From an uncultured Verrucomicrobia subdivision 3 bacterium (GTDB lineage: Bacteria > Verrucomicrobiota > Verrucomicrobiia > Limisphaerales > UBA8199), in NCBI GenBank assembly GCA_903913865.1, contig CAIWMU010000141.1:1-64000 (forward strand): a DNA stretch of 64,000 nucleotides, in the 5' to 3' direction. The position numbers and the translations under genes were made by a program. The notes under the pieces are model-generated. The model was given only the letters and a program-made list of their open reading frames with translations, was not told where the DNA came from and ran no database searches. Below, piece after piece: positions 43,404 through 53,319 of the stretch (position 1 is its first letter; every line of letters starts with the position of its first letter).

Positions 43404-46400
43404 TCACTTGTTGTTGGAAGGCACTTTTGGCCCTTGATCCGATAAAGAGGGTGCAAAGATTGCCACGATGGTCAGCGCACCGGTCTTACCCGACACGTCC
43501 ACATCGCCCTTGACCGGATCGAAGGCAGTGTGCTCGACGCCGTTGACGCGCACGGACTGGATGGGCTTTTTCTCTGGATGGCGAAACCGGACCAGTGTTC
43601 GTGCCGGTGCAGTTTTGATCGCAAGGTCGGCTTTGCAGGTGATCCGGCTCTGCGAAGAGTCCGTTTCATATTCGACAGAAACGACCCCGAAGCACGTGTG
43701 GACACTTTTGAGGTAAATGGATTCTCCGCGTCCCAGCCATTCACGCGGCAGCGCACGCCCCAGATGCAAAGTGTCGCCTCTGCCATAGACGAACATGTAG
43801 CGCAGCCACTTGATCGAGTTGGATTCGTCAGATGTCTTGAAAGGCTCCGCGTTCGAAAAGCCCAGAACCGGGCGGGGATGTTCAACCATCCCTTGAATGT
43901 TGGGGCTGTAGGCGGCAGTGAAGGCGTTGAAAAACATCCAAATATAGACCTCGATTTCGTCGCGATCGAGATAAGGCATCAGTCCGGCAAGGAGGTTGGG
44001 TTGGCACGAGAAGCCCGCCCAGTCGTACCACATTTCGTGGAAATCCGGAATCGGGTAGCCGAATTCGCCCCCGGTGTAGAGGTTGTCCTGGTAGTCGTCC
44101 AGGATCCACGGTGCCTCCGGGCCGTGGGGATCGAGAATGCCGCACAGAAGCAGATTCACGGAGCCTTCGAGGGTCTCACGAATCCAACCGAGATCCCGGC
44201 CTCGCCGGTATACATGCGTCGGATAATGCGGCACCCACCGACCGTCGCGCAGGCGCACCAATGGATTGTGCTGCCGGGCGATGGTGAGGCTCCGCAAGAT
44301 GTCCGCCCGGTAGGCATCGGCCTCGGCGCGCAGACGGCTCGCTTCGGGATGCCCGACCGCCTCGAGCGCAGCCGCCACGTGATCCATGCCACGCCAGTTC
44401 CAGGTGTTGCTCGGAACCCAATAAAAGAAGCTGTTGACGTCTTCCAGTCCGCCCGCTGGCAGAAGCCCGCGTTCCCACCCCCGTGAGAGGGGCTGCTGCC
44501 CCATGGTAAGCCGGCGCTGACGCACGATCCATTCCGCACCGCGAATCAGGTTCGGCGCGATTCCTTCCACCCAGGCCTTGTCACGTGTCATGAAGTAATG
44601 TTCGGCGAGTGCCCACATGATCCAACCGTGGCTCTGGACATAGGATTCGCCAGCCTCGCTGCCTCCCGATCCATAGAACACTCCCTCCTGTTCGCTGAAC
44701 CGACCGGCGAGCCTGGCCGTGCTTTGATACTTGATCCAGAGAGCCAGCCGCTTGCGCGCGTCCTCATGCAAGCCACGCTCTTCGAGTTCCTGGATGACCA
44801 TCGTGGACTCGTTCCCGAAATTTCCGTAGGCGTCAGCTCCGACCGATGTGCTGATGAGGCCATCATCCCCCGGCATACGGTGATCCGAGATCATCTGATG
44901 GACCAGGTGGGCCTTGTGAAAAGCATTGAGTTCCGGCTCCGGGGTCTTGATTTCGGCCCATGGCGAAACTTGATCGTTCCAGAAACGGGCGGTCTGTTCA
45001 CGCAGTGGTTCAAATTGCAGCCGCGCCAGCGACACGCGCTCCTGCCCGGAAGAAACAGCTTTGCGGGCAATTTTCATCAACGCTTCACAACTCTCGCCCG
45101 GGGCCAATTCACGATGCAGGAGGAGGCCCTCACTCCTGGCGGTGACGGACATGCTGGTGCGAATCGCACCGCGCACTTCGGGTTTTCCTTCCGGGGCTAC
45201 CACCAACAGGCGTTCACCATTCACATCGCCGTTGGTCAAAGTCAGCGCGTCACGCGGGCCAACGGGGACTCCGCTTCGCGCACCGTCCTGGTATGGATGC
45301 CGGGTGTGTTGGGAGCGGGAAGAGAATTCGATGGGCAACGTTGCGGTGATCGGCAGGCGTCCTTCGTTCTGGAGCGTGAACCGCACCATGCATACAGTGG
45401 GATCGTCGGCGCTCAAGTCCTCGCCGACGGGCTTGATCAGGGACACCGCAAAACTTTCCTGATGAACTCGCAGGTCGCCGCTTCGTCGCTCCACGTGATA
45501 AATCAGTGCCGGTGCGGGATCGGCGTAGTTCGCCACACGGCTCCAGCGACCCATGCCAAAGAAGAACCGATGCGCCTGCTCGCTGCCGTAACCGTTCTCC
45601 ATGGTGATGTCGCCGTCGGTTTCAATCCGGAACCGGTTTTGGTTGTATTTGCATCCGAGCATCATCGCCACCGGATGCCGCTCGGGTTGGCCGAGCCGGG
45701 CACCGCTGAGGCTTTGCTCGGGCATCTGGCTCACCATGCTGGCGATGCTGCCCTCGGCAGAAGGCACACCGGAAGCCTCACCGCGTCGTCCCGGGCCACC
45801 GCGCCGCCGCACTTCACGCTGATAGGCCTCGAAGGAGTTGGGGTCGGAGGCAAGGGTTACGAAGACACCTCCGTCCTCATACCAGACAGGACCTTGAGCC
45901 AGTAACGCATCCATGGAGATGGTGAAGGTCTGGTCCGCCATGCCAAACGTGACCAGTCCCTCGTCATGCGCAAACCGATGGGGGGATACCAAATGCTGGA
46001 CGTCCACGAGGAAATTCCGTGGGCCGAGCGATCCTTCCAGCAGACCGACGCGACACCGCTCCTGCGGTTTGGTCCCTCGCCCCGATTCCAGATTGGCGAT
46101 TTCGCAATTGTAGACGGAAAGTTTCACATCTTTCCCATTCACCGGCTTTCCCGCATCCAGCATGACGCGAAATTTGGTCAGGGTCGGCTTCGATGCTGTG
46201 TAGACCTCGATGCGCTCAATCGAGTCCGGTGTCACGCCCTCCACGCGAATGCCCAGGGTATAGCGGTAATCGACGTCGCCCCCGTTGAAGGAAACTCCTT
46301 CCCGGCTCAACGGATCAAACCTCAGGACGGCTCGATGCTGTCCGCTTTTCACGACGCGCACCGCCCCCTTGTCCCACGAGACGTCGAACCAGTCGTCCAC

Positions 46401-46700
46401 CACCTTCCAACCCAATTGGAACGAGCCGATTTTCGGATCGAGCAACTCCTGCCGCTTGCGTCGCCATGTCTTGTGCAGGTAGGACAAGCCGATGTCACTC
46501 GGCACACCAGATTTGAGTGTGACAACCACTTCGCGAATTTCGCGCGGCTCTTCAAAACGCACCACATTCGCCGGAGTGCCGGGCAACGCGAACGGCGCGA
46601 TGTCGAGGCTGTGCTGCCCTGCCGCGCCGACCCCTGCGGTCGTCGACAGCAACATGCAGGTTACCAAACCAACCAGCAGGAAAACCCACGGTTTTTTCAT
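43404..46700 (-). CDS. Large secreted six-hairpin glycosidase-like protein
   Basis: A protein of 1098 residues with a signal peptide (about 1-27, ending AGVGAAG). The start is supported by AAGGAG nine bases upstream. The N-terminal 600 residues are beta-rich without a recognised family. From about 600 to 980 the sequence has features of (alpha/alpha)6 six-hairpin glycosidases: LNAFHKAHLVHQMISDHRMP, YGNFGNESTMVIQELEERG, ESYVQSHGWIMWALAEHYFM and VPSNTWNWRGMDHVAAALEA. A short C-terminal beta sandwich follows. It could resemble rhamnosidase or glucuronidase relatives; the family and substrate cannot be fixed. It stands 192 bases downstream of the SGNH-sialidase fusion gene, possibly as a separate transcript. 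Confidence 0.75.
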   Translation of the reverse strand: MKKPWVFLLVGLVTCMLLSTTAGVGAAGQHSLDIAPFALPGTPANVVRFEEPREIREVVVTLKSGVPSDIGLSYLHKTWRRKRQELLDPKIGSFQLGWKVVDDWFDVSWDKGAVRVVKSGQHRAVLRFDPLSREGVSFNGGDVDYRYTLGIRVEGVTPDSIERIEVYTASKPTLTKFRVMLDAGKPVNGKDVKLSVYNCEIANLESGRGTKPQERCRVGLLEGSLGPRNFLVDVQHLVSPHRFAHDEGLVTFGMADQTFTISMDALLAQGPVWYEDGGVFVTLASDPNSFEAYQREVRRRGGPGRRGEASGVPSAEGSIASMVSQMPEQSLSGARLGQPERHPVAMMLGCKYNQNRFRIETDGDITMENGYGSEQAHRFFFGMGRWSRVANYADPAPALIYHVERRSGDLRVHQESFAVSLIKPVGEDLSADDPTVCMVRFTLQNEGRLPITATLPIEFSSRSQHTRHPYQDGARSGVPVGPRDALTLTNGDVNGERLLVVAPEGKPEVRGAIRTSMSVTARSEGLLLHRELAPGESCEALMKIARKAVSSGQERVSLARLQFEPLREQTARFWNDQVSPWAEIKTPEPELNAFHKAHLVHQMISDHRMPGDDGLISTSVGADAYGNFGNESTMVIQELEERGLHEDARKRLALWIKYQSTARLAGRFSEQEGVFYGSGGSEAGESYVQSHGWIMWALAEHYFMTRDKAWVEGIAPNLIRGAEWIVRQRRLTMGQQPLSRGWERGLLPAGGLEDVNSFFYWVPSNTWNWRGMDHVAAALEAVGHPEASRLRAEADAYRADILRSLTIARQHNPLVRLRDGRWVPHYPTHVYRRGRDLGWIRETLEGSVNLLLCGILDPHGPEAPWILDDYQDNLYTGGEFGYPIPDFHEMWYDWAGFSCQPNLLAGLMPYLDRDEIEVYIWMFFNAFTAAYSPNIQGMVEHPRPVLGFSNAEPFKTSDESNSIKWLRYMFVYGRGDTLHLGRALPREWLGRGESIYLKSVHTCFGVVSVEYETDSSQSRITCKADLAIKTAPARTLVRFRHPEKKPIQSVRVNGVEHTAFDPVKGDVDVSGKTGALTIVAIFAPSLSDQGPKVPSNNK

Positions 46701-46892
46701 TTACATTTCTCCTTCGGTTTCGCCGATTCTCTTGCTGTGTTCGGCCAATATGGCCACTCCGGGCGAGCAATCCTGTGGTAGGAGCCCTCTCAACCTTGTC
46801 AACAGAACTCTGGCTTTCATGACTCACTTAGCCGAACGGCAGGTTATTGCATTGGGTTGCAGAGTCAGTAGTGCATCCATGGGGGGCCTCCA

Positions 46893-49259
46893 TCAAGGAT
46901 GGCTCATTGTGGGTTTGCCCGTCGTGCTTCGGATTCCGGCACCCCGCAGGTCATCCGGGTTCCAGATCGTAGCTGCGATGTGCTGCTCGATGCGCTCGGG
47001 AGTGCTGTAGTAGTAAATGGTCACGAGCCTGCCATCCGGTCGCTCGACCATTCGGCTATACCCCATGTCCCAAGTTCCGGCATCGTCACGCAGATGAATG
47101 ACACGCCCCCAAGTCGTTCCATTGTCATTACTTATACGCGCACGAATGCCATAAGGGACACCCCGGTAGGCATAGGCCGCGACGATCCGCCCATCCCGCA
47201 AGCGCACGAGAGAGGCCGGATTTCCGTTGTGCTTGCCACGGTCGGTGTCGTCCACCTTGCTCAGAAACCGCCAGGTCGTTCCGTTATCCATGGATTCGTA
47301 AGCGTCGATCCAGTTCGCAGTAATCGGCGGTCGTTCTCCACCCAAACCGTAATCAATGCGCCGACGCAACACGGAAACCAGGTGCATATCCGACACCCGC
47401 ACCGTCGCCGGCATCACCGATCGCACCTCAGTCGGCTGACCTGTCATCCGACCTAGGAAGTGCCAGTTTAGGCCACCATCAGTCGTGCGGGCGCAGAACG
47501 CACGGTCGGAATACTCATCCACCTGAACGTCCTTTTCCTCTGAAGACAAAAAGACCGTACAAGTGTTCGATCCACCGATCAGGTAATCCGTTCGGCTGGT
47601 AAGCCGCCCGGTCGGGAACTTCGTAAAGCGGTAGGGCCCCTCCCAGCTCCTGCCCCTGTCATACGAAATGATGTAGCTGGAATCAAAGCAGCGCATCGCA
47701 AAATCAGGATGCCCGAAATTGATCGGCCGCGTGAGTGAAACCTCACGAATCACCCCGCTCATGGGAAGTTCGGGCTGCTCAAGGTGCCAGGTCTCGCCCC
47801 CATCGAGACTGCGGGAAAGCACCGGGACCTGGGGTTTGGAGGAATCAATTGAATGCCCACCGCCCGAGTTGCTTTTGTGATATCCCAGCCTGAATCCTAC
47901 GAGGATCTCATTACCCCAGCTCCAGATACCGTTGTTTGCTGGCCATCCCGTGAAGCGACCAGGCGCTCCATAAACCAGCACATGCTTGCCGGCAACCCTT
48001 GCGAAGGAATTGCGATCAATTGTGTCCGGATCAGGTTCTGGATGCCAGTTCCAATATTCCTCCTGTGCGGTGGTGTGGCGGATCCGGTTCGCGGGAATAA
48101 GTTCCGGCTCGTGCCCCGACCAGCTCCACTCTACGCGGAAGTTTCCTTTTCCCTCATGCTGGTGCGAATAGTAGACTTGTATCGGATATCCCCGGTCCCG
48201 AGTCATTTCCAAGGCTCCATCCCCCACTCCATCCTTCGTCTCGAGCACCTTCATGTTGGCGATTTTTAGGGTCACCCGTGATTTTGTTTTCACGTGGAAC
48301 GTGATTTTGGTCGATACGGGTGGAATCAAATCTCCCTCCCACATGGCCGACCAGGAAGAACCAAAGCCCGTCTCCGAATCAAATTCCGCGGCCATCGTGG
48401 GCAGAAGAACTCCACCCTTGGCTCGCGTGAAATCCGCATTGCCATACCATGGACCAACCAAACCTGGGCGCTGCTGTCCAGCGGCAGTGATATTTTTCAG
48501 ACAAGCCAGGATAGCTTCTGCGACGGGTTTGGCTAGAACTGCGGAGCCCTCTCTGGTGAAATGCACGTTGTTCGTGATTTGAACCTTTGAAAGCTGAGGC
48601 AGCGCAAAGGCATAAAGATCATTAACCAGAACCCCGCGCTTCGCCGTGACCCTGCGGGCCGCCTCATTGTATAGGGGGACATCCTTCGAACTGCGCGCCG
48701 TAGCGAGTTTTCCTTCCGGCACGGGCGTGGTGGAAGCCCATATCAGTTGGGCGCCGGTCTGTTTGAGGCGTTCTACCAGATGGTCGAGGTTTCGCTCGTA
48801 GTCCGGCAAGGCTACCTGTTGCTGGCCGTTGCCCATCAGCTTCAGATCGTGCAAGCCCCAATTGAAATGAATGACATCCCAACGCTGATTTCCCAGCCAG
48901 GCATCCAGCTTGGCCAGCCCATTGGTGGTGGGTCCGCCATTCTCGGGGATGCGATGCACATTGGCCTTGCCCGCCAACTGTTCCCGCACGGGCAATGTGT
49001 AGCCAATCGAGATCGAATCACCCATCAACAGGACTCGCGGTAATCCAGGAACATCCTGGATGGGGCGCATGGCAGGATTTGCCGGGTCGTTGCTGTAATC
49101 GGACGCTGAATTGGTGAAATCCCCGGCAGGCAGGGCGGAGTTGAAACTGGTGAACACTACCCCGCTCAGTAGCAAGAAGCTGCAATGGAGCCTCAACGAG
49201 GCCTTGGCGGCAGAGAAGATCGAGACGGTTGTGGAATTCAGCTCTTGCTTCTGTTTCAT
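46893..49259 (-). CDS. Secreted SGNH hydrolase - PA14 - sialidase-like fusion
   Basis: A protein of 788 residues with a signal peptide. An SGNH-type esterase lies at about 70-270, with RVLLMGDSISIGYT (Ser), the Gly/Asn blocks RIPENGGPTT and FNWGLHDLK, and a likely Asp-x-x-His as NNVHF. A PA14-like carbohydrate-binding segment follows (about 290-410). The C-terminal 370 residues form a sialidase-type propeller with repeated Asp-box motifs: SLDGGETW, SYDRGRSW, TTDGGLNW, SMDNGTTW and SNDNGTTW. The propeller shares FTGWPANNGIWSWGNEILVG with the sialidase lipoprotein at 51116-52339. Combining deacylation with exo-glycosidase action on one polypeptide suggests a substrate with O-acyl groups that block cleavage. 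It begins three bases after the stop of its upstream neighbour. Confidence 0.85.
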   Translation of the reverse strand: MKQKQELNSTTVSIFSAAKASLRLHCSFLLLSGVVFTSFNSALPAGDFTNSASDYSNDPANPAMRPIQDVPGLPRVLLMGDSISIGYTLPVREQLAGKANVHRIPENGGPTTNGLAKLDAWLGNQRWDVIHFNWGLHDLKLMGNGQQQVALPDYERNLDHLVERLKQTGAQLIWASTTPVPEGKLATARSSKDVPLYNEAARRVTAKRGVLVNDLYAFALPQLSKVQITNNVHFTREGSAVLAKPVAEAILACLKNITAAGQQRPGLVGPWYGNADFTRAKGGVLLPTMAAEFDSETGFGSSWSAMWEGDLIPPVSTKITFHVKTKSRVTLKIANMKVLETKDGVGDGALEMTRDRGYPIQVYYSHQHEGKGNFRVEWSWSGHEPELIPANRIRHTTAQEEYWNWHPEPDPDTIDRNSFARVAGKHVLVYGAPGRFTGWPANNGIWSWGNEILVGFRLGYHKSNSGGGHSIDSSKPQVPVLSRSLDGGETWHLEQPELPMSGVIREVSLTRPINFGHPDFAMRCFDSSYIISYDRGRSWEGPYRFTKFPTGRLTSRTDYLIGGSNTCTVFLSSEEKDVQVDEYSDRAFCARTTDGGLNWHFLGRMTGQPTEVRSVMPATVRVSDMHLVSVLRRRIDYGLGGERPPITANWIDAYESMDNGTTWRFLSKVDDTDRGKHNGNPASLVRLRDGRIVAAYAYRGVPYGIRARISNDNGTTWGRVIHLRDDAGTWDMGYSRMVERPDGRLVTIYYYSTPERIEQHIAATIWNPDDLRGAGIRSTTGKPTMSHP

Positions 49260-49262
49260 AAT

Positions 49263-51113
49263 CTAAGGTCGCCGTGTGCTCTTGCTGCCAGTCGACAGCC
49301 TGACGTTGTCCAGATCATAGCGGCTGGTCGGTTGCACGACATCGGCATTCGGGATGCGGTTTGTGAGCCAGGTCCCGTCCACCTGGGGACGCCGGGTGAA
49401 ATCGCGCAGCCGGAACTCGCCGGTGCGGAACACAATGCGCTCAACACTTCCTGAGTTCTCAAGAAATGCCGCGTTGGTGAGCACCAGGCTTCCGTCCACG
49501 ATCATTGAGTAGCACTGCGCCTCCGCATCCACCGCCAACTCGACGCTCATCCAACGGTTGGTCGCGTAGCCTTTGACGCTTTGCAGCGTGCCACCATTCC
49601 AGGCCATGATGTTGCTGTTCGTAGGATTGAAAGAGAGCGCCACCGCACGGGTGCCGTTGCCCGATACGACGTCAATTTCCATGGGCGCACTTGTGGCGTT
49701 GGACTGGTGCGCGCGAAGCTGGAAAGCCAGGCGCGCGTGAGCGCCCTGCCTGAAGACGCGCGTCACGCTCGCGTAGTCGCAGGGGTCCCTGTCCTCCAGC
49801 CGCACAAATCGGTTCGTCCCCTCCGCGACAATCGCCACCGGCGACCACTGGGGACTGTAGATGTTCCACCCGGCGACCCGGCGACCCGGTGGTTGTGCCT
49901 GGAAATCGTCATGCACGTCATTGGTCACCTGTCCTACAATCGGTGTTGGCACGCAGGCCACCCAGATATCCTCTTTGTTCATGCTGTAGGTCACCCACAG
50001 GTCTGTGCCAGGCGGGTCACCGTTACCGGGGCTGATCCCGCGCACATACTGTGGGCCGGAGTTCTTGTCGTCGCCAGTGCAATTCTCGTATCGCTGGGGC
50101 GGCATATCACCGGCTATGACGAGGTAAGGGGTATCGAAAGTCAGGCCGTCGCTGGAAGTCGTCACCGAGAGCGGCCAGCGCCGATGCAAGTCTCCGCGTG
50201 GTTTCCCGGGAGTGCAGCCGACAAACGCGTAGCGTCCATCCTTGTTGCGAGTCCCCCACACCTTGGCACTGGGATTGAAACCAAATGAAGTGACCTCAAA
50301 GGGAGCAGGAACGCTGTTGCGGTTCCAGTTTGGCCCTGTGCTCACCACCATGTAGTGCCTCTTCCATGCGCCGACGATCCGATTGTCGGGCAGCCGATAC
50401 CAATTGAATGCCTTCCATTCACGCACTCCAGAAATGGTGTCGGTGCTGATGGTGTAAAAGATGGGATCCTGATCCTCCTCCTGCCATTGCTGGCAAAAGA
50501 GAGGGTCAGCGAGCAATGAGTTACATGCAGCCCTGAAGCCTGGATCACTCGAGCTCGTGTAGTAGGGAGCCACTCGCGGGAGCGCCCCGGCAAAGTTGGT
50601 TTTCACATTGTACGTCTCGGGGCCGTAAGACTTCGGGCCAAGAATCTCCCTGACCAATCGCTCGCCCGGCCCACCAGAACGCCCTGCATTTGCCTGACTG
50701 ACGAGGAAACGACCGTTCGGCGCGACATAGAAAGCCATTCTCGAAGCGCCGCCACGAATGACATCGGAAGAATCCGCGTCGGGGTGCCAATCCAGCCCGT
50801 TCGTGGACCAGCACAACTGAACGCCCCCGGAATGGAACGACCAGAATCGCCCGCCCCAGTAGGCGAGCATCTGGTGATGTCGGTAGATGGTTGTACTACC
50901 ATCCGTCGCGCCTGGGTTTTCCGGGGCCGAGCGGGACACTTGGATATTTTGGACGCCGACCGCCCAGCGCAGCTTCCCGTCGTGGGCGGAAAGGGCATCG
51001 CCATAGATGCCGCCCGTGTAGGTTGGCAGTTGGACTGAAGAGACGCTGGCTGCCAGCGCAAGCCAGGCACAGAACGTGGCACAGCTCCGGGGATTGACAG
51101 TGTCGTGTAGCAT
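49263..51113 (-). CDS. Secreted beta-propeller protein with C-terminal jelly roll (paralogue of 53320-55392)
   Basis: The ATG at 51113 (MLHDTVNPRSCATFCAWLAL) gives 616 residues and a signal peptide; an in-frame GTG start nine codons earlier overlaps the previous gene. The first about 400 residues look like a bladed propeller, with AYWGGRFWSFHSGG, WSTNGLDWHPDAD and GPQYVRGISPGNGDPPGTDL followed by WVTYSMNKEDIWV. The C-terminal about 200 residues form a concanavalin-like jelly roll (ARLAFQLRAHQS, RWMSVELAVDAEAQCYSMIV). It shares most of these landmarks with the 690-residue protein in the same cluster. A hydrolytic role on polysaccharide is inferred from context; no family-specific active site is recognised. 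Two bases separate it from the upstream sialidase gene. Confidence 0.78.
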   Translation of the reverse strand: MLHDTVNPRSCATFCAWLALAASVSSVQLPTYTGGIYGDALSAHDGKLRWAVGVQNIQVSRSAPENPGATDGSTTIYRHHQMLAYWGGRFWSFHSGGVQLCWSTNGLDWHPDADSSDVIRGGASRMAFYVAPNGRFLVSQANAGRSGGPGERLVREILGPKSYGPETYNVKTNFAGALPRVAPYYTSSSDPGFRAACNSLLADPLFCQQWQEEDQDPIFYTISTDTISGVREWKAFNWYRLPDNRIVGAWKRHYMVVSTGPNWNRNSVPAPFEVTSFGFNPSAKVWGTRNKDGRYAFVGCTPGKPRGDLHRRWPLSVTTSSDGLTFDTPYLVIAGDMPPQRYENCTGDDKNSGPQYVRGISPGNGDPPGTDLWVTYSMNKEDIWVACVPTPIVGQVTNDVHDDFQAQPPGRRVAGWNIYSPQWSPVAIVAEGTNRFVRLEDRDPCDYASVTRVFRQGAHARLAFQLRAHQSNATSAPMEIDVVSGNGTRAVALSFNPTNSNIMAWNGGTLQSVKGYATNRWMSVELAVDAEAQCYSMIVDGSLVLTNAAFLENSGSVERIVFRTGEFRLRDFTRRPQVDGTWLTNRIPNADVVQPTSRYDLDNVRLSTGSKSTRRP

Positions 51114-51115
51114 CT

Positions 51116-52339
51116 TCACTTTTGATTCCCCAGGTTCCACACCGTGGCCGCGATGTGTTGTTGCGGCAGGTCCTTTGTGGCCCAGTAATACAGCGCCACC
51201 AGGTCACTCCGTTCGTTCGTGGTCAGTTGGGGATAGCCGAAATCATGGTCGCCGAACTTGTCTGGTTGAAAATCCGTACGCAGCACGATCTCCGCACCCC
51301 AGGATTTGCCACCATCGGCGCTCACCCGGGCGACGATTCTGTCGCGCGAGCGGTCGCCATAGGCGCAGACCAGCCGCCCGTCCCTGAGCACCGTCAGTGC
51401 CGGGGGGTTGCCATTCTCCAAGCCGGTTTGGCCGACCCGGCTTGAAAAGTTCCAGGAACGCCCATTGTCGCGCGAGCCGTAACAATCCACCCAACAGGGG
51501 ACCTGCGCGTTCGCAACGTCACGCCGACGCAGCGAGGCGATGATCGTTCCGTCAGCCAGTCGCGCCACGGCCGGCATCACCGCCCGGTAAGGATCCTGGA
51601 GCGGCACTATCCAGGCCACGAAGTGGAAGCTCCTACCTCCGTCGGTGGTCTCAGCCACAAAGCTCTTGTCGGTCGCGATCTGACCCGGGATGCTTCGCGT
51701 GGGTCGCGCCGACATGAACAACAGACAGGAATTGGGGCCGGTCGTCAGGTAGCGCGTGCGCGCGGTCAATTCCATCCCTTGGAGGTTGGCGTCCTTCCTG
51801 AGCGCGCCGAACCGATAAGGGCCTCGCCACGTCCGTCCCCGGTCACCGGAGACAAAAAACGAGCCCGCCGCGTCCTGTGATCCGTGATAGCCCACGCCCA
51901 CGACACGCAAGGCGAAGCCGGGAGACTGAAAGTCGAAGCCACCGGGGGAATCTGTCGCCACTCCCCCGTCGCCTACGAAGTTCTCGGGATCCTCGACCGT
52001 CCAGCTCCGGCCGCCGTCGCGACTGCGAGCCAGACGGCTCACGACACCCAAAGTGGCATCACTCCCGCCCTTGAGGTTGTGGCCCTGCTGTTCGACGTAA
52101 TCTCCGAAGGACAATCCCACCAGAATCTCGCGCCCGCCGTCCCAGCGCCACAGACCGTTATTGGCGGGCCAGCCGCAGAACTTGCCGGCCTCGCTGGCGA
52201 CGATGACATTCCTCATCGACCCTGTCGCATTACTGGTTGCGGGGTGCTTGCAGCCACCGATCGCGAGGGCTGAGAAAAGACCAACCATCAGGGCAATCTT
52301 GGTGTGCAGTTGCTTAATAATTATCGATTTTGATGTCAT
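51116..52339 (-). CDS. Sialidase-family lipoprotein
   Basis: A protein of 407 residues with an N-terminal lipoprotein signal (lipobox LAIGGC), so it is probably anchored in the outer membrane. Five Asp-box motifs mark a six-bladed sialidase fold: SRDGGRSW, SGDRGRTW, TTDGGRSF, SRDNGRSW and SADGGKSW. The first blade reads FCGWPANNGLWRWDGGREIL, nearly the same as in the SGNH-PA14-sialidase fusion, so the two catalytic parts are paralogous. Sialidases and many relatives release a terminal acidic or neutral sugar from glycan chains; the true substrate cannot be read here. The gene lies 20 bases downstream of the cupin gene. Confidence 0.85.
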   Translation of the reverse strand: MTSKSIIIKQLHTKIALMVGLFSALAIGGCKHPATSNATGSMRNVIVASEAGKFCGWPANNGLWRWDGGREILVGLSFGDYVEQQGHNLKGGSDATLGVVSRLARSRDGGRSWTVEDPENFVGDGGVATDSPGGFDFQSPGFALRVVGVGYHGSQDAAGSFFVSGDRGRTWRGPYRFGALRKDANLQGMELTARTRYLTTGPNSCLLFMSARPTRSIPGQIATDKSFVAETTDGGRSFHFVAWIVPLQDPYRAVMPAVARLADGTIIASLRRRDVANAQVPCWVDCYGSRDNGRSWNFSSRVGQTGLENGNPPALTVLRDGRLVCAYGDRSRDRIVARVSADGGKSWGAEIVLRTDFQPDKFGDHDFGYPQLTTNERSDLVALYYWATKDLPQQHIAATVWNLGNQK

Positions 52340-52359
52340 GGTTCATCTTGTTGGCGGGT

Positions 52360-53289
52360 CTATTTTCCCGCCGTTGCATCTCCGGACTTCCATCGCGCGA
52401 TTCGACCGGGGGCGACACGGTTGTACATTTGCTCGAAAGTCTTCTCTTTGGTTTCGATCACGTGCGTGTTTAGGCAGAGATAGGTCAGCGTTTCGTCACC
52501 TGCTTCGGTCGTGTGTGGGGCCTTCCAGGGCACAAAAACGACATCGCCAACGGTGACCGGACGGGTTTCATCACCGATTGTCACAGTGCCATGTCCCGCG
52601 AGCACGAAGAATGTCTGCTCTTTCTCCGGATGGGAAACCACCGCGCCTTTGCTGCCCTTGGGCCAACTTACCAAAGTTACCTCAGCACGAACCGCCTCGT
52701 TGCGCTCGAGGATCAGCCGCGTCGTGTTTGACCCGAAGTCGAACAATCGTCCAGCATGAATGTCGGCGACCCATTTACCGGGCCGGTCGAATACCGCACG
52801 AACTTCGGCGCCTGCCACCGCAGATTGCTGAGACTCGGCTTGCTGCCGGCGAACCTGTTTGACATTCGCGATGTGTTCGGCAAAGGACGCGTGGCCTTCC
52901 TTGCTGTCATCCAGAAACGCGTTGAAGAGGATGTAGCCCAACGGCGCATCGCCCGTCACTATGGTTTGATGCACCACCATCGGCGGCACATAGATCAGGC
53001 TGCCGGGCTTGACCGCGTAGCGCGCCGGTCCCACCACGATGATCCCCTCGCCATCTGTTACATGAAAAATCTGCTCCTTGGCCTCGTGGCTATGGGGCGG
53101 CCCTTCCAGCCCCTTGCGCCAGCAATTCCAGCCGACTTCGGTGAGCTGTGTTTCGCTACGGTCCACCAGCACGGTGACGACGTTGAGTCCGGCAACATCA
53201 AGTTGCTGACCATTTTGATAGTGGCGACAGATCATGGTGGTTGGCTGGTGTTGTGCCTGATTTGGAGCCTTCGAATTCTGGATAACCAT
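52360..53289 (-). CDS. Double-cupin (bicupin) protein
   Basis: A protein of 309 residues without signal peptide. Two cupin barrels are visible, each with the metal-binding pattern: first GPPHSHEAKEQIFHVTDGEG and PPMVVHQTI, then VSHPEKEQTFFVLAGHGTVT and VPWKAPHTTEAG. Cupins of this kind bind a metal and act as isomerases, dioxygenases or sugar epimerases, or sense sugars. In this cluster the simplest guess is a sugar isomerase or lactone-handling step, but the family is too broad to say. It lies between the two propeller-type genes, 30 bases after the 690-residue protein's gene. A second start (MICRHY) at 53235 is possible. Confidence 0.85.
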   Translation of the reverse strand: MVIQNSKAPNQAQHQPTTMICRHYQNGQQLDVAGLNVVTVLVDRSETQLTEVGWNCWRKGLEGPPHSHEAKEQIFHVTDGEGIIVVGPARYAVKPGSLIYVPPMVVHQTIVTGDAPLGYILFNAFLDDSKEGHASFAEHIANVKQVRRQQAESQQSAVAGAEVRAVFDRPGKWVADIHAGRLFDFGSNTTRLILERNEAVRAEVTLVSWPKGSKGAVVSHPEKEQTFFVLAGHGTVTIGDETRPVTVGDVVFVPWKAPHTTEAGDETLTYLCLNTHVIETKEKTFEQMYNRVAPGRIARWKSGDATAGK

Positions 53290-53319
53290 TCTGTTGCGCT
53301 GGGAGTAGCTGAGGTCGCG

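Noticed and set aside
42931-43407. Minus-strand frame in the gap right of the glycosidase gene
   Set aside because: No family features; it lies opposite the better-supported excisionase-like frame.
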